Shown piece after piece: positions 11,284 to 21,965 of a stretch of 64,000 nt of DNA. The notes beneath the pieces were generated by a model. The model was not told the origin of the DNA. It did not search any database and was given only the letters and a program-made list of their open reading frames with translations. This stretch comes from Phytophthora sp. 'mugwort' (lineage: Eukaryota; Oomycota; Peronosporomycetes; Peronosporales; Peronosporaceae): contig JAUCEF010000002.1 in the NCBI GenBank assembly GCA_033558025.1, forward strand, positions 2,728,001-2,792,000, written 5' to 3'. Both the position numbers and the translations under genes were made by a program. Numbering within the stretch: position 1 is the stretch's first letter; each line of letters begins with the position of its first letter.

Positions 11284-11446
11284 GTCTGCGCACGAATACT
11301 CTCGCTGTCAACGTGGAAATAGATGCAGTCTGTTTGTATATATATATATAAATTCTTGATAAGGCCACGACAGTCAAATATTTGTATTTCTTTTAGCAAG
11401 GAAAATCCTATCAGGGAGAAAAAATCCTGAATGCATCATGCAAACG

Positions 11447-13077
11447 CTAGTCAGTAAGCGTGGTCAGGAAGACTGACCCCTGCAGCTCTTCCGGTTGTGG
11501 CCAACTTACTTGCATATTCCACACCGTCGGGTTTGCATGAAACTCCATTGCCTGCTGAGACAGCATGCGCTTTTTCTTTGGGCGGCCACGTTTTTTCGGG
11601 ATGCTGGGAGCCTTGCACTCACCGCGAGTAAGCGCCTCCTTAAGCACTAGAGGCAAGAAAGTAGTGGGTACTCGCTTCGCGTAGGCTTCTTGGAAGATTA
11701 ATGTTTTCCAGGAAACAAGACAAAAGCTTGTCATCTCCGTCAGTCTACCGGCGTGCTTGAGCGCGAGCAGAGCATCAACACAAGGAGCGCCGACGTCCTT
11801 GAAATATCCACATGAACATTTTACCACGTCCTCACATAGTTGAAACGCGAACTTCAGCGGGATATATCCGACGCCACGCTTGATCTCACAACAAAACTTG
11901 TGGAGGAGTTTGCATCGACGGAACCGCTGACGGTATGTTCAAGTACCTTGTCCGCTCTGCGCGATGCGTAGCGAGTCAACTCGCCTCATCGCTCCGCCTT
12001 TTTTCGTGTTCTCCATCAACTTTCTTGCCACCTAGCGTTCGATCTCCATGAGACAGTCTAGGATTGGAAGCCAGTGAATCCCCTTCAGCGCGCTGTTGTC
12101 AGATCGACGTTGTTGGAAGTCAGGGTATTGAACCGGGTGCAAGGACTGTAAGCGGTAGCCCACTTTACCTTCCCCACCTCCTGTAGGCACTTGTTCGCGT
12201 TCTCATTCATTGCAGAAAGGTTAGCACTCGCCCTGTCATACTCCAGTTCTGCCCGCGCACGCGCCACCGCCCTCGCCAGTGCCCTCAACTGCTTTGACTT
12301 GAATTTGTTGTTGAAGTTTTCCAGTAGATGCCGGAAGCAATAAAAGTGCGGGACAGCTAGTGCTGTTGACTTGGTCGCATTGATTAGACCCTTTGTCGCG
12401 GCCTGAAATCAGAAATGCGGGTGCTGGTTGGCGGTGTGGCAGTAGACTAGCTAAGAACGACGTCCAGTTGTCTTCATTTTCCATTGCGACGACACCGATG
12501 CCAACAATCTGAATCTCGTTATTTCCGTTGCGAAAGCACGCAACCAGCAGGGCCCCATCAATGGACGTTTTCAGGGAGGGACCATCCACGGCAATCCCAC
12601 GCTCATTGTACTGCGTATAGGCTTCGATGCCCTGTCTAAAGGCAACACGCATGCGCTTGAAAACTCCACTCTTGAGTTCATTGCTGGTCTTGTGGCCGCG
12701 ACGGTTGAGTTCGTCGACGTAAGAGGGAAGAAGCATTTACTGCTCAGCATCGCTGCCGAAAAACTCGAGATGAAGACGTCGAAGTGCATGAACACAGTTC
12801 ATGTACGAAGCCGTAATTCCAGTCATCACAGCTGCTGCTGAATCGCTACAGGGCGCAGCGTCCGACCACTTGTTACAAGCATCTCACGCACCATGGGGTT
12901 CAATACGATCTGTATCCCAATTGCTTCGCGGCGTGACGACTTGGTGGCCTCAGACAGCGTGCAGGAATGCCGGACAAACTTGGTTGGTGGGCTAAAAGTC
13001 TGCGAAAATGCGAACTGCACCACAAACTCGCAGCCATCCTGCGTAAATGCCGCCTTGTAGCGCCGCTTTTCTATCAC
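11447..13077 (-). pseudogene. MULE transposase, frameshifted, SWIM histidine lost
   Basis: From the N-terminal side: 13,077-12,826 may be the DNA-binding region. 12,736-12,236 carries GIAVDGPSLKTSIDGALLVA, then VGIGVVAMENEDNWTSFLAS, which is the MULE DDE core (vDgt.lk..y.g.ll.a and a.v..Edw.sW..Fl). 11,827-11,447 carries the C-terminal SWIM finger as CSCGYFKDVGAPCVDALLAL, where the family has C-x-C...C-x-H; the final histidine is aspartate here. An AT-hook-like KKRGRPKKKR follows. The parts sit in different frames with stops between, so the copy is dead. Confidence 0.75.
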
Positions 13078-13736
13078 TTGAAATTACGCGAAACGGTCTA
13101 TTTATGGTGCGGTTGTATCAAATTACGGCTTGAACGATGTCTTGCTTGCTGGTGTAGCTCTGTTCGTCGAAGAAGCTCGCCCGCGGCTAATCATCGTCGC
13201 TCTCCATTTTGCCTGCCGCGTTATTGCGCTGGAAGATGAAGACTGATAAGGTGGGGGCATGAGAATTGCCAGCTAGGATCTTTGAAACAGATAGCGAGAG
13301 TCAAAATATCCAGTGAGCAAAACTTGATTTTTCCCGTTCTCTTCTATATCCCTTAGTGGGTAATTGATCTTTGTGCATCTAGTCACGGAAGCGGCATCAT
13401 CTTATGGAGTTTTAGTGCACTCAAAGACTTCTCAGTTGCGTGTCTGGCTCGAAGCTCGAAGCGTACTGGCGACCAATCAAGCTCCACCGTTAACACAATC
13501 GGTTGCACTAGCAGTTCTATGTCGTGTGGCAAGGGATTTTCATAATATCGTCGGGACTTGAGACAGTTTTATAGAGGCAATTAAACACTTAGATGGGATA
13601 CTAGAAATTTCGCAGATGGCACTTGCAAGGATCGATCCAGTGACCATTCAGTCATAAAACCGACCAAATCACACTAGGCCACTGCGTGTTAAAGTAAAGT
13701 CTGGCTTTCCTTTCTTATGGTCCTTCGCATATAAAT

Positions 13737-13826
13737 CCGGTATACACCCTGGTGCATTTTTTTATATTTTGAGTTTTTGGTATATATATTTTTTTCGAAT
13801 ATATTGGTATATATGTTTATTATCCC
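13737..13826 (-). repeat. MULE I right terminal inverted repeat
   Basis: About 90 bases. Its complement repeats the left terminus with a few length differences in A/T runs. The inner block CCGGTATACACCCTGGTGC lies at 13,737-13,755. Confidence 0.8.
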
Positions 13827-14851
13827 TAAGTTTAGTATATATTATAATTTATATATTACTATCTATGCATAATACAAGTTAGGCAATAACGTGGTCAAAA
13901 CTCTTTCTACGGTAGTACATGTGCAGTACGTGCCGGTCATTCCGATATCAGATGATAGCAGCATCGCCGCCGGGTTGCTCGATAGCGGCAATTTGCTATT
14001 ACTGCGGACAATTATTATCGGCGCCGACGACGAATCCATCATCTTTTCAGATGATCGATTGACTACTATAGTTGATGTTTTAAGAATAGAATGTGGAAGA
14101 CGTTGCAGGCGCCCTCAACTACATCTAATTCCGGTTTCATACATATCGGTAACCACTACAGCTCGAACTACTATTGATCCAGGCAAGATCGACCTCATGA
14201 CCAACGCTGATACTGTAGGCAGATACAGTGCTGCTACTACCTATAGGCGCACTAAACGTTTTGCTGCGACAGTGGCGAAATTGTCTACTGGTGGGTGCTG
14301 TTTGTCCTGAAGGCTTTCAATATGAAGGCAATCAGCGTCACAAATGCATTTTTCGAGACAACAAAATTTATCAACCTTCAATATGTTTTTGCGACAGCGG
14401 CTCTCGGCACTGAATTTCTCCTTGACTACGCACTAAACCAGAAAAATTATACGGGTCACCGTAAAGTGTGGGTGTGAACGTCAGAGCTGTGTCAGTCGGT
14501 ATATATAAAGGCACCTGTTGCTGTGCCCACCTATATTTTATGGATTACACTGTAGTTTTGTATTTTTATGTACTCCCATCTCCTTTTACTCTAACCTCCT
14601 GAAGACCGATGGCATCGCAGTCTCAGGCTTTGCTTCGCAAAGACAATCGCCGCGCTTCTGCGAAGAAAATATTCTAACTTCGGCCCGCTACAGTGCACGG
14701 CTCTCTTGAAAGCTCAGCGCTGGGCCCGCTTCCGCAAATACCGCGCGGGTTTGCTATAGATACGCGCACTCACAACCGCTCTCCTTCATTTGTCGCTTTA
14801 TGTGACTTTCACCCCCTCTTTTTCAGATGGGCACACGAGTCACTCTCATAT
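13827..14851. other. Relic-rich spacer; possible transposase C-terminal fragment
   Basis: Plus-strand frames include EIVYWWVLFVLKAFNMKAIS near 14,275-14,335, faintly like the hydrophobic C-terminal helix of piggyBac transposases (kYWr.lF..lld.avvNay). A GTAAAGTGTGGG tail and TATATAAAGG (about 14,500) follow. I cannot support a gene. Confidence 0.25.
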
Positions 14852-15322
14852 TTAAATAGGGTGAATCGACGCGCGCCGACACAAACAAAACGTTTTGCCC
14901 ACTGTTAACGTTATCGGGCACTTTTCTGCGGCTTGCCATAAGACGCGAGCTTCATCTATACTGTTGACTGGATCTGCTTCATCGATGCTTCGATCTACGT
15001 ATTCGACATAAAAGATGGTGTCAGTGCTTTTCCTGGCAGTGCATACTGTCGCGCCCCACGCTTGCTTATCGAACAGGTGCTTAGCTCGGAGCGACACCGT
15101 ACGGTTGTCCAATATCCAGGCTCCGACATTCCTTTTCTTCTCGGCAATTCTTCCGACGAGGGGATAGCATAACCGAACAATGACTCCAAACGCTTGCCTG
15201 TCTCGAGTTCCATCCAGCAAGAGCCTATTACGACTCTTATAATGCACTTGTACTTCGTCTAGCAAACATTGAACAGCGAAATACCATTCAAAGTTGTCTG
15301 CTGTCTCTTTTAATAAAGCCAA
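14852..15322 (-). pseudogene. Possible piggyBac-like transposase fragment
   Basis: A 156-codon minus-strand frame contains WILDNRTVSLRAKHLFDKQA and WGATVCTARKSTDTIFYVEY. This resembles the piggyBac core around its second aspartate (DNfyts..la..L...g.y..GTvR.nRk). The N-terminal part, with a basic RSRNRLLLDGTRD-like stretch, is not recognisable. No termini were seen. Similarity is weak and other DDE families are possible. Confidence 0.35.
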
Positions 15323-15783
15323 TCACATACGAAATGTTTGCCCACTTTCCGTTCTCACCTACAAGTAACACACCTATACCGCTGTAATGGGCATTTTCAT
15401 ACGCGTGTCATCGTATTCCAGAATCGGAGCCAACTATCCGAGTTGCGAACTAGAGAACCTGCCGACACGATAGCACGAAGCATCCCTGTGTGTCGAGTTG
15501 ACAGCAACCTCTGGAGTCGGGATTCTGGCGCTCGAAGGAGTTTCAAAAAAAGGCCGGACGTTTGTCGTAATTTTCTTCCGTGTCGGTCATCGTTTTGTTT
15601 ACTTATGTAATATCTCTGTGCAGGGCGATGATCCATGTTAATTCAACTGGCAAGCAGTATGGCCCCTTTATGTCGTGAAACCCAATCCGTCTAGCATGCA
15701 TAAGAAGGCCGCGTACAATCACGTAGCCCAACATGGATTGATGACACACTTCGGTGCGAGATGAAACATTCAAAGTTCGCTAG

Positions 15784-16090
15784 ATGTGCAAGTCTATGGC
15801 AACAACTCCACATGATGGAATACGGAGCTGCCATTCGCGTTTCTCGATTACCATTCCACAAGCAGAGGGGAAACTGGTCCTATGGTTTTCGGCCCATTGG
15901 ACGGAGGAGGTTAAGCAGCATGCACTACTCCTCAATGCTCATATTATGCTAGTCCCGCCTGGCATGACATCGATATGCTGGCCCGCATGTATCTCTTGGC
16001 TTCGGCCTTTAAAACAGTGCTTAAGCTAATTTATATCTCAAGGCAACGGAAAGATGCGCTGAAAGCGGCACTGGCTCAATGCTTAAGCAG
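15784..16090 (+). pseudogene. DDE_1 (pogo/Tigger-type) transposase fragment
   Basis: The plus frame reads LVLWFSAHWTEEVKQHALLL, then HIMLVPPGMTSICWPACISW and LRPLKQCL. This matches the DDE_1 block in which an acidic catalytic residue precedes SaH, followed by vPpg.Tsi.QPaDi.wnrplK. Here the catalytic aspartate position reads Trp/Phe (LWFSAH instead of L.D.fsaH) and Q-P-A-D reads W-P-A-C, so active-site residues are lost. Flanking sequence shows no full element. Confidence 0.6.
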
Positions 16091-16352
16091 TTGACACCGT
16101 CACAAAGCTATGTCCTCACTTGGGCGACAACAGCATGGAATGGTCTCAGTGGTAAGGTGATTCGAAGCGGATTACAAAAGCTACAGATCTGAATGATTTC
16201 GAATCAACTGCTGCCAGTTGCTAGTCTCTGCCACAAATACCTCCGAAACAACCTTCTGTCCTTCATGGGACATTGGAAGCGTTGGCAGATCTAGAGACTG
16301 CGTTTGAACACTACGGTTCATTTAAAATTCAGTGGGTTTTTTCTAGGTTCTA

Positions 16353-18040
16353 ATGAACCAAAAATATTGTAGGTTCAAAAGGACACCCACTAAATCAACA
16401 AGTTACGCGCAAGCAACTCTGTTCGAGACAGAAACCGAGATCGTAAGAAACAAGTTGCAGCATCTGAAAAACAAAACTGTCCTGTACGATGAAAAGCTGC
16501 TGTTACATTCGACGACCTTCATTTGCACCCACGGCTGGGAATTCATTCCTCTCGAAAATGGGAGAAGGACAAATCACACCGTTCGGGCAATCGAGAGCAA
16601 GGCGAGAATAAACACCCTGCTCTCTCGATCTGCCGATTGTGTTTACCGTGTTCGTGTAACGAAGCAATCGGCATGTCACAGTCGCTGCGTTGGTCCCACT
16701 CAGTACTATTCGCCAAAGCCCACAAGATCGAATCCCCGGGCGTAAGCTTGACAACTAACTTGCTAAGGTGCTTTTAATCTCCTAGGTGGATCTAAATGCA
16801 AAACGATTGTACGATACCTAAACGAAGCATCGGGAAAGCCAATTTACCGAAAGATGTTGAACGCACGATGTCACAGATGCGGCGCGAAAGATACATTCCC
16901 CTGACACCAATATCCGGGTCTCCCAATTGTTGCAGTCTATGGGGAAGATCCGAGAACCCCTTTGAAGTCCGGATACCGAATTGGACAAGTTCTATAACGT
17001 TTCAGACAGTCCACATTCAAAGGATTGCTCGCAAATTTCCGGAGTCACTTTGTGTACCTGCGACTAATGGCACGAACATTAACAATTACGACGAATTTAT
17101 TGATATGGTATAGTTGTGATGGCTCACCAATGTATTGGTGACTTCATCGCAAGTATTCGTAAATATGGGCGTATGGTAGAATACCCACCAAACTCAACAA
17201 ACTTAACATATGCTTGACGATATCGTTTTTTAGTTTCAAGATGACATATAAATTTGGCAACGGGACTTTTGTACACGGGAAGACTAATATATATATATAT
17301 ATGAAGTGTGCGTTACAGAAGTGTACTGAGAACAATGCGGCTTGGGTCGATATGAAAGTGTGATCATTGACAAGAATTTCACCAAGATCGACGTATTTGG
17401 CGAGGAACTGTCTGATGCAGGTGATATATTATCCCAAACGCAAGACGGTACGTCGTTCCAGCAATTTACTGCAATGCACTTTGTAACAATGATGGTGAGG
17501 ATAGCAGCTCTCGAATATCGCAGGCTATTCAAGCGCTATGCAAGGATAAGCAAAAGTTCAACGAGTATCTGGATGCACCGGCTTCGCTGCAAGCATATAT
17601 ATAGCGTACACGCTTGGCTGAAGTGTCCCATGCATGGACAACAACACCAACAACAAATTAGAAGCTAGGTTGGAGCTGCCAAAGCCGTTCTTGATCGTCG
17701 CGTGCCCATGGACGAATGCATTGACTATCTGATTTCCATGCAACAAACGGCTGAGGAGAAGTATCGCATTAAGATGAGGCGTGTTGGTGTTTGCTATTAC
17801 AACCACTACGATGAGGAACTCCAAATGTTTTCGATAATTGCGGCTCGTCACGCATATGACCTTGTGGAGGGTCAATATGTAGCAAGCAAACAAGTTGGAT
17901 TGCACGTCGAATCGGATGCAAATTCAACCTTGGACTTTACGATAACAAACAATACAGCAAAGGGTAAGTATGCGGAGAGTCAACACTTAACTAGATTGCC
18001 TGAATACCGTTTTCTTAACTCATTGCTTTCTATCAGCTGA
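16353..18040 (+). pseudogene. Second Mutator-like transposase (MULE II), fragmented
   Basis: 16,353-16,745 contains STTFICTHGWEFIPLENGRR then NHTVRAIESKARIN, like the FLYWCH-type zinc-binding N-terminus of oomycete MULEs. 17,342-17,668 contains a possible catalytic-domain helix (FQQFTAMHFVTMMVRIAALE) ending in WLKCPMHG; 17,702-18,040 contains PMDECIDYLISMQQTAEEKY, which fits the helical region after the DDE core. A GTAAGT...CTTAACT...CAG intron of 73 nt may lie at 17,964-18,036. No termini were found. Frames are interrupted. Confidence 0.45.
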
Positions 18041-18187
18041 TATCTAAAACCAACAAGTGTAGCTGTTGTTTCACCAAACCGTATTACTTCCCTGTCGTAT
18101 ATTATGTTGGCGTGACGAGAGGAAGGAACAATTCCGTCAGCGAACCCGTTTGACGATATTCCCGATAGGTGGTCCCCTTGCCGATGC

Positions 18188-18520
18188 ATGCAGCAAAAAC
18201 GAGATCCTTGCAACAGAATCACGGATATATGTCAGCCTTTCATCCAGAATCCGCGCCCGCGAAGAGCCATCACTCGTGGCATGTTTGCCGTCGAAAAGAG
18301 CTTCCAGAAAATTTGGCGCGATGTTAAGAAGAAGGACTGGACCTCCAGGAAATTCACGGGCCTCAACAATGATCAAGGGGACCTGCCGCCTGCCGCGAAC
18401 ATCAAGTGGATTGAAGAAGTTGATTCTTCCGACGGTAGATGTGTTGTATTTATAATGCGATGTACCGTAGCTAACCTGCGATTGTTGGCTAGGCGATGTC
18501 TACTGCGATAATGTCGGGGA
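18188..18520 (+). pseudogene. Oomycete piggyBac-associated N-terminal domain fragment
   Basis: The frame has VEKSFQKIWRDVKKKDWTSR then KFTGLNNDQGDLPPAANIKW. It resembles the domain (iW..Lk..GWt.k.g.gl....y..Pg....) that I recall upstream of piggyBac-type transposases in oomycetes. It lies about 1.5 kb upstream of the piggyBac core at 20,040 on the same strand, consistent with one eroded element. Confidence 0.4.
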
Positions 18521-19920
18521 TTACTTACTTTCGTTCCGACACCGAATGCAGCAGAACCATCTCAACGACCCGGTAAAATGGCGCGAGAACAGTCCCGTAG
18601 CCACCGCTAGCCCGGCCACGAGATCAACCAGCCAAGCGTCGCCCATCTGGCGTCTGCAGAAGCCGCGATGGTACCTCCGTAGTCGACGTGAATTTAGTCG
18701 CGGCCGCTCCAACACCTTCCGCATATACGTCCTCTCAATCCACCGCTGTGGAGAAGAAGAAGCCTGTTAAGTCTCGAGCCGTAGCAAAGGTGCTGTTATG
18801 GGTTCAAATCCCATTTTTCTTGTGTCGTCTGCTGAGCGGCCCCATCTTTTTCAAAAACATATCCTACGCCGACTAAGTCAGCCGGGCCACGTGCGACTAA
18901 TAAGTCAAGCAATGCTTCAACTGCCCGTGAACCTGAACAACGTCCACGAACCAAAGGAAATCGGAAAGCATCGGCCTCAAACCCGACAGTAAAACGCCGT
19001 CGGAGGTGTAATCGAATCCTGCTTGGTGACTTGACTTTAAAATATCATCTTGTTACATATGGCCTAGTATCAACCGTTCTGGAATCCCCTTCACATGATT
19101 CGAGACCTACTGAATAAATCGACCCAAATCTTCTTGTATCTGTTGAGGAAGGTGCTGAAAGAGCTGCTACGGAAACGACATCTTCGGTGACAGCAGCGAT
19201 AGTCACACCCGCACGTGTTGCGGATATTCCGGGGTGCATTCCTTTCGACGATTTTGGATCGGACAACTTCTCGATCCACTGCGACGTGATCGCCTTTCGC
19301 GGCAAGTGGTGCAGATGATCTCAACGTTGGAGGTGTGATTGGCTCGTCGCGTTTGATTCAGAAGTGGAAGGCGATGAAGACTCGATACAGACGGCGTTGA
19401 GGAGAATAAGAGCGACGGCGGGGTGGATAAAGATGCAGCAGACTCTGAGGACGAGGAAGATGATGACCAAGTACAAAATGAAATTCCGGGGGAGTTTGAC
19501 ATAACCGGCTTCAAGCCGACGATTGGGAGTGTTCATGGAGTGCGACTCGGACCAGGTGCTACTGGACCCCCATTCTTTGTAGGATGCACCCTCCGGCCCC
19601 ACGCGAGCTTTTGTGGCATACGCATCAAACTTGTTGGTGATTTTCTACTTCTTTCTTCCCAAGGAGTTATAGTGAAAGATAACGGAGGAGACCAACCAAA
19701 TTCGCTCGGAGAGCGTCGACGAGATAGCGCAAGCTACGCGCGCACGGACTCGATGGCCGGTCCCAGCAACGATCGTCTGTCTACATGATGGAGGAATACA
19801 ATGCCAAGCTGAAACAAAAACAAAACAATTTAGCCGCATGAGATCGTCCTGTCCATTGGACTGCTTGTTGCGCAAGCATTCGAGCCCAGGCGAGCGAGCC
19901 TGAGACGCACTATATCACGA
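18521..19920. other. Eroded interior of a piggyBac-like element
   Basis: Contains an acidic peptide frame (DSEDEEDDDQVQNEIPGEFD, about 19,443-19,502) of the type often found ahead of piggyBac cores, plus a perfect tRNA-like T-arm (ATGGG/CCCAT) at about 18,808. No intact gene was seen. Confidence 0.3.
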
Positions 19921-20039
19921 AGGTGGAAGGCCTTTGTCAAGAGGAACGTCTGGATAGTTCCTCAACCGCGACCGCTCCAAAGACATCGCTAGCTATTTTC
20001 ACTGTAAAGACAACTCAAAGCAAGTTGAACGTGGAGTCG

Positions 20040-20270
20040 AGCATTCAAGATACGACCCGTCCTTCAATCTCTCGAGAGGACTTTTTTTCGTGGGTACCGA
20101 CCGGCGCTCGCATCTCGTTTGACGAAGGAATGGTGCCATTGTGTCACCGCCGCAACCCGATTCAGCAGTACAGGCGGGCGGATTCGAACAAGTGCGGCGC
20201 CAAGTTCTACATGGCATGCTCTGCGGAGACGGCGTATTGCTCTATGCATGTCGTTTCCGTTATCTCGTAG
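20040..20270 (+). pseudogene. piggyBac transposase catalytic-core fragment
   Basis: The frame shows ISREDFFSWVPTGARISFDE, then GMVPLCHRRNPIQQYRRADS and CGAKFYMACSAETAYCSMHV. This is the piggyBac core (lsfDEgmip..gR.p.rqY...KP.k.G.K....c...tgY), with the first catalytic aspartate present in SFDEGM. The expected G-R-N-P is R-R-N-P and K-P-x-K is R-A-D-S-N-K. The frame ends shortly after. Confidence 0.65.
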
Positions 20271-20580
20271 AACGTCTACTCCGTTACCTATACGGGATGT
20301 TCCTTATAGTCTGCATGAGTTTTATTCCGGAGCTGACGCTTTCTTGTTGGTTCAGGTTGTATTTATGGCTGGAAGGCAAACGCGGAAGAAGAAGCCGTCG
20401 CTCAGTAAGCTGTAGTGAAGCGTCTAACCCAAGTTGTTTAGGGCAGCCAGATCAGCAACCATTTATGAGGACAACTTCTAAAGATTGGTGCCACACCGCA
20501 CAAACTGCTTAGTTATTTTATTTTCTCTCTCGCCAGAACGATAAGGACGGACCGAAAGGGCTAGTGCCTCGACGTTCAGC

Positions 20581-21033
20581 TCACACAAAACAAACGATCG
20601 AAGCGGATGGCCCGTGGCACTTATCAGATCGCTGTCTGTAGGTCATCCGGATTATGTTGCCATGACGTGGATGAATAACCGACCCAGTGTCACAGGGTGC
20701 CATGGCAAGGTCTACCAGCCCGAGAAAAATCGCCTTATAGTACTTTCGCATCCGGATAGATCGTTGAATATAATAGCGTTGAAGCCGTAACTGGTCGTGC
20801 AACGCCTCCCCATTGGGTTTATGGCGGTCGCGCACAACTCGGGGGCATGACACTTGCGACAGCGAACAATGGGGCTCGCGGCACGACACGTGTGTAATCT
20901 GGTCGAGCACGACATATTGTTTGTGCACAAGATAGCTATGAAGAAGAAGAAGAAGTAACGCATTTTTTCTGATCAAGTAGCTATGAAGCAGAAGAATCCA
21001 TCTGTCCCCAGGCACGCAGCCTTCCTCAGACAC
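20581..21033 (-). pseudogene. piggyBac-like transposase C-terminal fragment, opposite strand
   Basis: The minus frame contains NGEALHDQLRLQRYYIQRSI then RMRKYYKAIFLGLVDLA. This matches the piggyBac C-terminal stretch (vDq.r..rYs....rrk.yk..f..llD.alvNay). It runs against the core fragment at 20,040, so it belongs to a second insertion or an inverted piece. The peptide after DLA is unrelated. Confidence 0.5.
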
Positions 21034-21757
21034 CTACACGTTAAGTTGCTGAACCAAACGAGCGAGGACTTCGATGCAAGCGACGACACAGCCGGTTTAG
21101 TGGCGGGGCCGGTGCCCTCAGCAGGAGCACACGCTGGAGAAGACGGAAGAGTTGAACGGTGCGGAGTGGCGGCAGTGGCTATGCAAGGTGAGCTCGGCCT
21201 ACGTTGCAGCGGCCGTCCGCAGCATCGAGACGGGCTACGTGCTCGCGCGCCAAGAAAGGGAGGCCACTCGGTACTATAGTGCAAGTCGTCTGCAGCACGG
21301 CAGCGCGCTCACCTGCAACGTGGTGCGGCACTAAAAGTGGAAGAAAGGCACGGCTATCCCGCCTGCCCTCCGAGACAAGATCAGGTTCTGATCAAGCGCC
21401 GTTCAGGGAGCCCGACAAGTAGTAGGCGAATAAGAAGTAAGGAGGAAGTGAATGGGCTCAGCGAAAGGGCTTGAACAGGGTATCATGTACTCATTTTCCG
21501 ATATACATTAATTCATACATTAATTATCTTCAGCTTAGAAGGGTTACATGTCCTTAATTTGGTTTCATAAACCTTGTAATAATTGGAAGGCATCATTATT
21601 TAGCTTTTTGGTCAAACGCCTATCCGACTCCAATGTTAAATTACATCGGCACTTAAAGGATTACTGTATTGCTTGATATGCATGCAAACTTTATACTATA
21701 GATTTATTGCACGATCGTCACCTAACACTCTTAAATATATGGTTAATTCTCCTTCTA
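21034..21757. other. Spacer, unassigned
   Basis: A plus-strand frame of about 100 codons (WRQWLCKVSSAYVAAAVRSI...) is open but has no recognisable motif and is flanked by stops. 21,480-21,757 is AT-rich and featureless. Confidence 0.25.
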
Positions 21758-21824
21758 ACGTAAAATACCGATTTGTACTCCCCATCAAATACAACGCCCA
21801 TCGAATAAAGCGCTTTCTGAAAGG

Positions 21825-21846
21825 GCGTTGTATAACAATAGAACGC
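21825..21846 (+). repeat. Subterminal 22-bp near-palindrome, left
   Basis: Differs at two positions from 23,529-23,550, in the same orientation. Candidate transposase-binding site. Confidence 0.5.
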
Positions 21847-21965
21847 TCTCGCACCTGTCAATTCAAATTCACGTGCTTCTGGTTCGCTGGTTTAAAATGG
21901 ATGGTTCATAGCCACTGCCCATTGCCTGCTTTGGTTGCGCTGCAGTTCTCACTCTCGAAGTTCCA

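Larger units (their letters stand above)
11188..13826 (-). mobile_element. Mutator-like element (MULE I) with both terminal inverted repeats
   Basis: About 2.64 kb bounded by long inverted repeats. The left end begins GGGATAATA at 11,188 and the right end finishes with its complement TATTATCCC at 13,826. Inside each terminus the AT-rich arm and the GCACCAGGGTGTATACCGG core match in inverse orientation. Flanking 8-mers AAAGTTCA and TAAGTTTA agree at 6 of 8 positions and may be an eroded target duplication; MULEs usually leave 8-9 bp. The interior encodes a broken MULE transposase on the minus strand. Confidence 0.8.

Noticed and set aside
13891..14310. 139-codon ORF
   Set aside because: Sequence looks random (Thr/Ile/Ser-rich) and no neighbour or motif supports it.
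16329..16392. AGTGGGT/ACCCACT inverted repeat as a MULE II terminus
   Set aside because: Only 7 bp, and no partner was found near 18.0-18.9 kb.
18790..18835. Perfect tRNA-type T-arm (ATGGG, loop, CCCAT) suggesting a tRNA gene
   Set aside because: No A-box, D-arm or anticodon arm at the right spacing upstream, and the 7 nt after the arm pair only partly with purine-rich upstream sequence.
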